Source: Sphingobium sp. TCM1 (GTDB lineage: Bacteria; Pseudomonadota; Alphaproteobacteria; Sphingomonadales; Sphingomonadaceae). Taken from it: a DNA stretch of 64,000 nt. Below the pieces are notes generated by a model. That model was not told the origin of the DNA. It did not search any database and saw nothing but the letters and a program-made list of their open reading frames with translations. The translations under genes were made by a program, and so were the position numbers. Positions 59,330 through 64,000 of the stretch are shown here, one piece after another. Where the stretch lies: assembly GCF_001650725.1 (NCBI RefSeq), contig NZ_LXVX01000011.1, positions 1 to 64,000 of the forward strand. The letters are read 5' to 3'. Every line of letters starts with the position of its first letter. The first letter of the stretch is position 1.

Positions 59330-59767
59330 TGTAACGGTTTTGCGCCGGTCGCTTGAGAGTTTAAGGCTCGTTCGAGGAGACCGACGATGCGATCAAACAG
59401 AGTGATATGGGGGTGCGCCTGCAAAATCCGCCGCATGGCTGCATTTTCCATTCCGATCGCGGCAGCCAATATTGCTCCTACGCCTATCAAAAGAAGCTGC
59501 AGGCCTATGGCCTGCGTCCATCACTGAGCGGAAAAGGTAATTGCTACGACAACTCTGCGGTCGAGACCTTCTTCAAATTCCTGAAGGCAGAAATGATCTG
59601 GCGGCAGCGCTCGCCAATCCGGCGGCAAGCTGAAGCTGCCATCTTCCAGTACATCAACGGCTTCTACAAGTCCCGGCGGCGCCATTTACACCTCGGTAGT
59701 ATCAGCCCGCTCGCCTTTGAGGCCAAGGTGGCAAAATGAAATAGGCGACCGGCGCAAAACCGTTACA
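59330..59767. mobile_element. IS3-family deletion derivative with intact terminal inverted repeats
   Basis: A 438-bp element is bounded by perfect 23-bp inverted repeats: TGTAACGGTTTTGCGCCGGT continuing CGC at the left (59330-59352), and its exact complement at the right (59745-59767), with TG...CA ends. Inside is only the C-terminal third of an IS3-type OrfB. No direct repeat is seen at the flanks. It may be moved in trans by a full-length relative. Confidence 0.8.
59407..59739 (+). pseudogene. IS3 OrfB transposase C-terminal fragment
   Basis: About 105 residues of the IS3-type rve integrase domain remain. IFHSDRGSQYCSYAY contains the second catalytic Asp, and GNCYDNSAVETFFKFLKAE the catalytic Glu. 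The C-terminal INGFYKSRRRHLHLGSISPLAFE is typical. The first Asp, the N-terminal half and OrfA are deleted, so it is inactive. It ends just inside the right terminal repeat. Confidence 0.85.
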
Positions 59768-59769
59768 GG

Positions 59770-59991
59770 TCCAGTCCGGGACTTAAACTCGCTCGCGCGC
59801 AAGCGCGTATCGCGTTCGAGACGCTGCTTCCAGCCATGCGGAACATCGTCGTTGAAACCGACAGCGTCGAATGGCTCCAGAATGATTTTCTACGAGGGGC
59901 CGTGACCATTGACCTGCGGTTCAAGCCTCATGGCGACGGCGTCACTTTTCGCGGAATCGGTCGCTGCCACCGCGGATCGACGCCGGAATAA
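59770..59991 (+). pseudogene. Cytochrome P450 C-terminal fragment
   Basis: Directly beside the right end of the IS element, a frame reads KLARAQARIAFETLLPAMRN, then VEWLQNDFLRGAVTIDLRF before a TAA. This matches the segment after the heme-Cys loop in bacterial P450s (HLARxEARIAxExLL.. and ..NxxLRGxxxLxVxF). The heme Cys and everything upstream are missing. It is a truncated P450, possibly cut by the insertion. Confidence 0.6.
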
Positions 59992-60154
59992 TTGGAGACC
60001 GCCCAGCCACACCACGTGTCTTGAGCCACGACCTCAGAAAACAGCGCGACTTGAAATTATGCTAGGACGCGCTTTCCGAGCCGCACCACCGGTTCAAGTC
60101 GCCGTCACTCGATCGCAATGATCCAGTCATCAAACTGACCATCGGTCAAACTAG

Positions 60155-60673
60155 ATGGCCCTGTCCATGGGCGATCATCCACTCGAACAGACGCATATGC
60201 GATCGCGGCCACTGTGGGCGGGATGGAGCAGCCTGCTCGCGCAGGTCGAGCGGCTGACCCGGCGCGCCGATAGCGAGGATTTGTTGCACGATGCCTATGT
60301 CCGCATGGCGGCCCGTGCCGACCGGCCCGACAATGAGGAAGCCTTTCTGGTTCGTGCGGCGTTCAATCGCGCGCGCGACTGCTATCGCCGGGAAAGGATA
60401 CGCGGGCCAGCGACCGGGGACGACGCGATCGCGCTGCTTCGCGACGGCGCGCCGTTGCAGGACGAGGTCCTGATGGCGCAGGCGCGGCTCCAGCGCGTGT
60501 CGGAGGGGATAGACCGCCTGCCGCCCCGGACGCGCGAGATATTCCTGCTCCAGCGGATCGACAATCTCAAATATCGCGAGATTGCCGAGCGGCTGGAAAT
60601 CAGCCAGAGCGCGGTCGAGAAACATATGGCCAGGGCCATGACATTCCTGGGCGAATGGACGAAGGATTGGTGA
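60155..60673 (+). CDS. FecI-like ECF sigma factor
   Basis: This 172-residue sigma-70 family protein has region 2 (SEDLLHDAYVRMA, AFNRARDCYRRE) and region 4 (LPPRTREIFLLQ, YREIAERLEISQSAVEKHM), the compact ECF/FecI layout. It would direct RNA polymerase to the TonB receptor promoter when released by FecR. ATG 60155 is the first in frame; no strong ribosome site marks it, and ATG 60167 or 60200 are possible. It precedes fecR in an operon. Confidence 0.88.
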   Translation: MALSMGDHPLEQTHMRSRPLWAGWSSLLAQVERLTRRADSEDLLHDAYVRMAARADRPDNEEAFLVRAAFNRARDCYRRERIRGPATGDDAIALLRDGAPLQDEVLMAQARLQRVSEGIDRLPPRTREIFLLQRIDNLKYREIAERLEISQSAVEKHMARAMTFLGEWTKDW

Positions 60674-60681
60674 GGCCCGAT

Positions 60682-61599
60682 ATGTCCGGTGAGCGCCCCT
60701 TACCCCGGACCGCCGCCGAGTGGATTGCAAGGCTGAATGCGGACGGACGGACGGCGGAAGACGAGCAGGCCTTTCGCGCTTGGCTCGCCTCCGATGCCGT
60801 CCATGCGGCCGATTTCGAGCGGGCGACCGATATCTGGGCACTGGTGCCCGGCATCGACGCAGCATCTCGTCCGGCGGCGCCGCCGCGTTCATTGTCTCGA
60901 CGGCGGATGCTGGCCGCCTGTGCCGGAACGCTGGTTGTGGGTGGGAGCGGCGTCGCCGTGATGCAGACGGCCATGGCTGGCACACGCTATCGTACCGGCA
61001 TTGGCGAGCAGCGCCGGCTGACACTGGCGGAAGGGTCGGCGCTGTTCCTGGACACCGATACCGATGTGCGCGTGCTGGCCAGTGCCAGCCGGCGGCGCCT
61101 ATGGCTGGAACGGGGGCGCGTTGCGTTGACCGTCAGGCCGGCGGCCGCGCCCTTTACGATCGATGCCGGCAGGAGCCGCTTCGTGGCGCGCAGCGGCCGG
61201 TTCGACGTGCGGCGTGATATGGATGACAGACTGGCTATGACGGCGCTGGCAGGACAGGCTGAGGTGGCGATCGGCGGCGGGCAACGCAGCCTGTCATCCG
61301 GGCAGCGCATCCGCGCTAATGCGGCCGATGTCGTGGAGGTCGATCGACCGGATGTCGAAGCAACTCAAGCCTGGCTGAGCGGCCGGGCCGCCTTTCATGA
61401 TGATCGGCTCGATGCCGTGGCGGCGGAGGCCAATCGCTACAGCCTGATCCGGCTGGTGATCGCCGATCCGCACACCGCCACCCTGCGGGTAAGCGGCATG
61501 TACCGGATGGGCGATAATGTCGCGCTTGGCCAGGCGCTGGCGCAACTGCTGTCCGTGCCGGTTCGTCAGGTCGATGATCGAGTGCTGCTGGGCGGCTGA
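60682..61599 (+). CDS. FecR family anti-sigma regulator
   Basis: This is a 305-residue protein. The N-terminal cytoplasmic sigma-binding part (DUF4880-like, WIARLNADGRTAEDEQAFRA and HAADFERATDIWAL) precedes one membrane segment (about 83-100, MLAACAGTLVVGGSGVAV). The periplasmic FecR domain (RTGIGEQRRLTLAEGSALFL, SSGQRIRA) follows, with a C-terminal domain that would contact the receptor's STN domain. ATG 60682 has GTGAGG 7 bases upstream and is preferred to ATG 60655, which overlaps fecI. It passes the occupied-receptor signal to the sigma factor. Confidence 0.9.
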   Translation: MSGERPLPRTAAEWIARLNADGRTAEDEQAFRAWLASDAVHAADFERATDIWALVPGIDAASRPAAPPRSLSRRRMLAACAGTLVVGGSGVAVMQTAMAGTRYRTGIGEQRRLTLAEGSALFLDTDTDVRVLASASRRRLWLERGRVALTVRPAAAPFTIDAGRSRFVARSGRFDVRRDMDDRLAMTALAGQAEVAIGGGQRSLSSGQRIRANAADVVEVDRPDVEATQAWLSGRAAFHDDRLDAVAAEANRYSLIRLVIADPHTATLRVSGMYRMGDNVALGQALAQLLSVPVRQVDDRVLLGG

Positions 61600-61683
61600 A
61601 AAAATCTGCCATGGCTGGGGTGGGGTAAAATCCTGCTGGCGCGTCGGGGAGGCGCGGCGCCTTCTGCCGCTGTCCACGGGGGA

Positions 61684-64000
61684 TGATCGTGACCGTTTCT
61701 TCTTCGCGCACTTTGCGCCGTTCTCTGGTGCTGGGCGCCGCTCTTGCCGCCTTCTGCGCCGTCCCGGTCCAGGCGCAGCAGCGCCAGGCGTCCGTCCAGA
61801 TCGCCGCGCAGCCGCTTGCGCCCGCGCTGGAAGCACTGGCCCGCCAGACCGGCACCGACATATTGTTCGCGCCGCAACTCGTCGCGGGCATGAGCGGTCC
61901 TTCGCTGAGCGGCCGGATGGACGCGATGGCGGCGGTCGAACGGCTGATCCAGGGCAAGCCGCTGGCGGTGCGGCGGCAGGGTAATGGCGCGCTGCTGATC
62001 GTGGCGGCGCCGGTCCAGCCGCAGGAGACGGTGGCCGCGGGCGGCGCGGAGGTCGCGCCCGACATCATCGTCACCGGCTATGCCGCCAGCCTGTCCGGCG
62101 CGCTGGCCGAAAAGCGCAAGGCCACCAATGTGGTCGATGTGGTCAAGGCCGAGGATATCGGCAAATTCCCCGCCCAGAACATCGCCGAAGCGCTGCAGCG
62201 CGTGCCGGGCGTGTCGATCGTGCGCGATCGCGGCGAGGGCGTGTTCGTCCGTATCCGCGGTTTGGGCGCCAATTTCCAGGTCGTCACCCTCAATGGTCGG
62301 TCGGCCGCGGTGAACGAGAATGTGCGCGACAGCGGCCAGAGCGGGCGCCAGTTCCGCTTCGACACGCTGCCGTCCGAACTCATGTCGGCGGTGGAAGTCA
62401 TCAAGAGCCCGCGCGCGGACCTGGCCGAAGGCGGGATCGGCGGCATCGTCAACCTGCAGACCTTCCGCCCGATCGACCTCAAGAAGCCGGTGCTGGCGCT
62501 GTCCGCCACCGCCAGTTCGCCGCGCCTGGCTGACACGGTCGATCCGCGCCTGTCGGGCATGGCCAGCTGGGTCAATGGCGAGGGCACGTTCGGCGCGCTG
62601 ATCGCGGCGGTCTATGACGAGCGCACCACGCGGCAGGACCGCGTCACCGGCGTCGGCTGGGCTGACGGGCGGATCGACGCCGATGGCGACGGCACGCTGG
62701 ACAGCGACACCATATTGGTGCCGACCAGCACGCGCCCGACGCTGGAACGCGAAAAACGCGATCGCATCGGCCTCAACGGCGCGATCCAGTGGAAGCCCGA
62801 CGACCGGTTCGAGCTGAACGTCGATGGCCTGTGGAGCCGGCTCAACATCGATTATGACGAACTGACCTATTCGACCGATTTTTCCGCGACCACGCCGGGG
62901 GCGATCGTGCCGGGCACGGCGGTGATCGAAAATGGCGTGCTGACCGCCGCGACCGTGACCACATCGACCCAGATCGGCCGCGAGACGTCGCGGCTCGAAT
63001 ATGAGAATTGGCTGATCGGCGCGAACGCAAAATGGTCGGCCAATGGCTGGACGCTGGCCGCCGATGCGAGCCTGGGCCGGGCCTATTCCAACACACCCAC
63101 GCCCATCTATCGCACCCGCCTGCTCGGCAGCGTCGGCCAGGTCGCCTTCGACTATGGCAAGGTGGGCGAAAGGTTGCCGAACCTGGAGTTCCTGACGGCC
63201 GACCTGACGGAATCGACCACGTTGCCGGGGCGCCGGATCGAATATCGCGTCAATGACTCGCTCGATCGCCAGCGCGCGGCGACCTTCGACGTGACGCGCG
63301 AACTGAGCGGCGTGGTGCAGGCGCTGCGCTTCGGCGCCAAATATGAAAAGCGCGACCGCACCTATAACCGCCGCGACATCAATTTCACCAGCGGCATCGC
63401 CGGCCAGCGCTTCGACGACAGCTATTTCGAAGCTTTCCCGGTCGATGATTTCCTCAGTGGCGTGGGCGGCAGCCTGCCGACCATCTGGGTCATGCCCGAC
63501 CCCGACCGTTTCCTGGACGCGGCAACCGGCAAGCAGGCGCTGCTCGATGCGCCGCTGACCCGTGGCGACCGGCGCAACAGCTATGCCATCGAGGAACGGA
63601 TCATCGGCGGCTATGGCATGGCGGAATTCAGCTTCCCCCTGGGCGGCGTGACCATCCGGGGCGATACTGGCCTGCGTTATGCCCATACCCGCCAGACATC
63701 GTCGGGCTATGCCGATAATGGCAGCGCGGCGCTGCCGGTCAGCTATGAGCGCAATTATGGCAATCTGCTGCCCTCGCTCAACCTGGTCGCCGAATTCACG
63801 TCGGACCTGCAGATGCATCTGGCTGCGTCCAAGGTCATCACCCGGCCGTCGCTGGCCGACCTTGCGCCGCGCCTGACGATCAATTCCAACCCGACGGTGC
63901 TGACGGCGGTAGGCGGCAATCCCGAGCTGCGGCCGTTCGAGGCTTGGCAATATGACGGCACGGTCGAATGGTATTTCGCGCCGGGCAGCGCGCTGATCGG
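61684..64000 (+). CDS. TonB-dependent receptor with STN signalling domain (partial)
   Basis: About 772 codons are present; the C-terminal barrel end lies outside the window. After a signal peptide (ending VPVQAQ) comes an STN domain (about 38-108: LAPALEALARQTGTDILFAP), then the plug with NIAEALQRVPGVSIVRD, RIRGLGANFQVVTLNGR and SAVEVIKSPRADLAEGGIGG. This wording fits the Caulobacter/Xanthomonas-type TonB receptor group often used for carbohydrates. With FecI and FecR just upstream it forms a trans-envelope signalling unit in which ligand binding induces its own expression. ATG 61684 follows GGGGG closely; GTG 61690 is an alternative. Confidence 0.9.

Noticed and set aside
61566..63950. Very long minus-strand open frame (794 codons)
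   Set aside because: It is antisense to the TonB receptor and has no domain; long antisense frames are expected in G+C-rich coding DNA.
1..64000. CRISPR arrays, tRNA and rRNA genes
   Set aside because: No spaced direct repeats, cloverleaf-like tRNA ends or rRNA signatures were noticed on reading; a dedicated tRNA and CRISPR scan would be decisive.

Overview
The window reads as a chromosomal or large-replicon segment of an alphaproteobacterium of the Sphingomonadaceae (Sphingobium/Novosphingobium/Sphingomonas type). The grounds are high G+C, four-base overlapping operons, three TonB-dependent receptors, several Rieske oxygenases, many SDR and aldehyde dehydrogenase genes, a FecI/FecR/TonB unit and a BcsS-like outer-membrane protein. 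I saw no rRNA, tRNA or CRISPR array. Assignments come from reading translated motifs, not from database searches.

Layout. 1-2.3 kb: start of etfB, a FadR-type GntR regulator and a CaiB/BaiF CoA-transferase. 2.4-5.4 kb: secreted propeller glycosidase-like protein, yaaA, SDR. 5.7-9.9 kb: ABC/HlyD/TolC-type export operon whose ATPase domain has lost its catalytic motifs. 10.2-14.5 kb: integrase relic, OprB-like porin and PQQ glucose dehydrogenase. 15.2-25.0 kb: acyl-CoA dehydrogenase, LysR regulator with two HTH domains, then a minus-strand set (ALDH, GMC oxidoreductase, MFS carrier, VanB-like reductase, Rieske oxygenase). 25.2-31.0 kb: TonB receptor, SDR, VanA-like Rieske oxygenase, dehydrogenase pseudogene debris, SDR. 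31.2-40.2 kb: TonB receptor, GH3 glycosidase, ThDP enzyme, aspartate-dehydrogenase-like protein, ALDH, IclR regulator. 40.2-42.3 kb: SIR2-like protein coupled to an MFS carrier. 42.7-49.0 kb: overlapping operon of small protein, Rieske oxygenase, IclR, VOC protein, cupin, alpha/beta hydrolase, SDR-like protein and solute-binding protein. 49.1-49.6 kb: IS5-type relic. 50.4-59.3 kb: family-2 glucan synthase, SPOR protein, partner-switch module (HATPase, STAS, receiver-PP2C), BcsS-like protein, a broken GH16 glucanase, then hybrid kinase, response regulator and Hpt protein. 59.3-60.0 kb: IS3-type deletion derivative next to a P450 tail. 60.2-64.0 kb: FecI sigma, FecR and a TonB receptor running off the window.

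How it fits together. Near-identical FadR-like operators (core TGGTCnGACCA) lie upstream of etfB/gntR, the CoA-transferase, the acyl-CoA dehydrogenase and the Rieske/TonB-receptor divergent pair. This suggests one GntR regulon joining uptake, ring or side-chain oxidation, CoA activation, dehydrogenation and electron transfer. The 31-49 kb region looks like a second catabolic island with two IclR regulators for an aromatic, possibly glycosylated, plant-derived substrate. The 50-59 kb region looks like a surface polysaccharide locus under phosphorelay and partner-switch control. The order of reactions and all substrates are inference.
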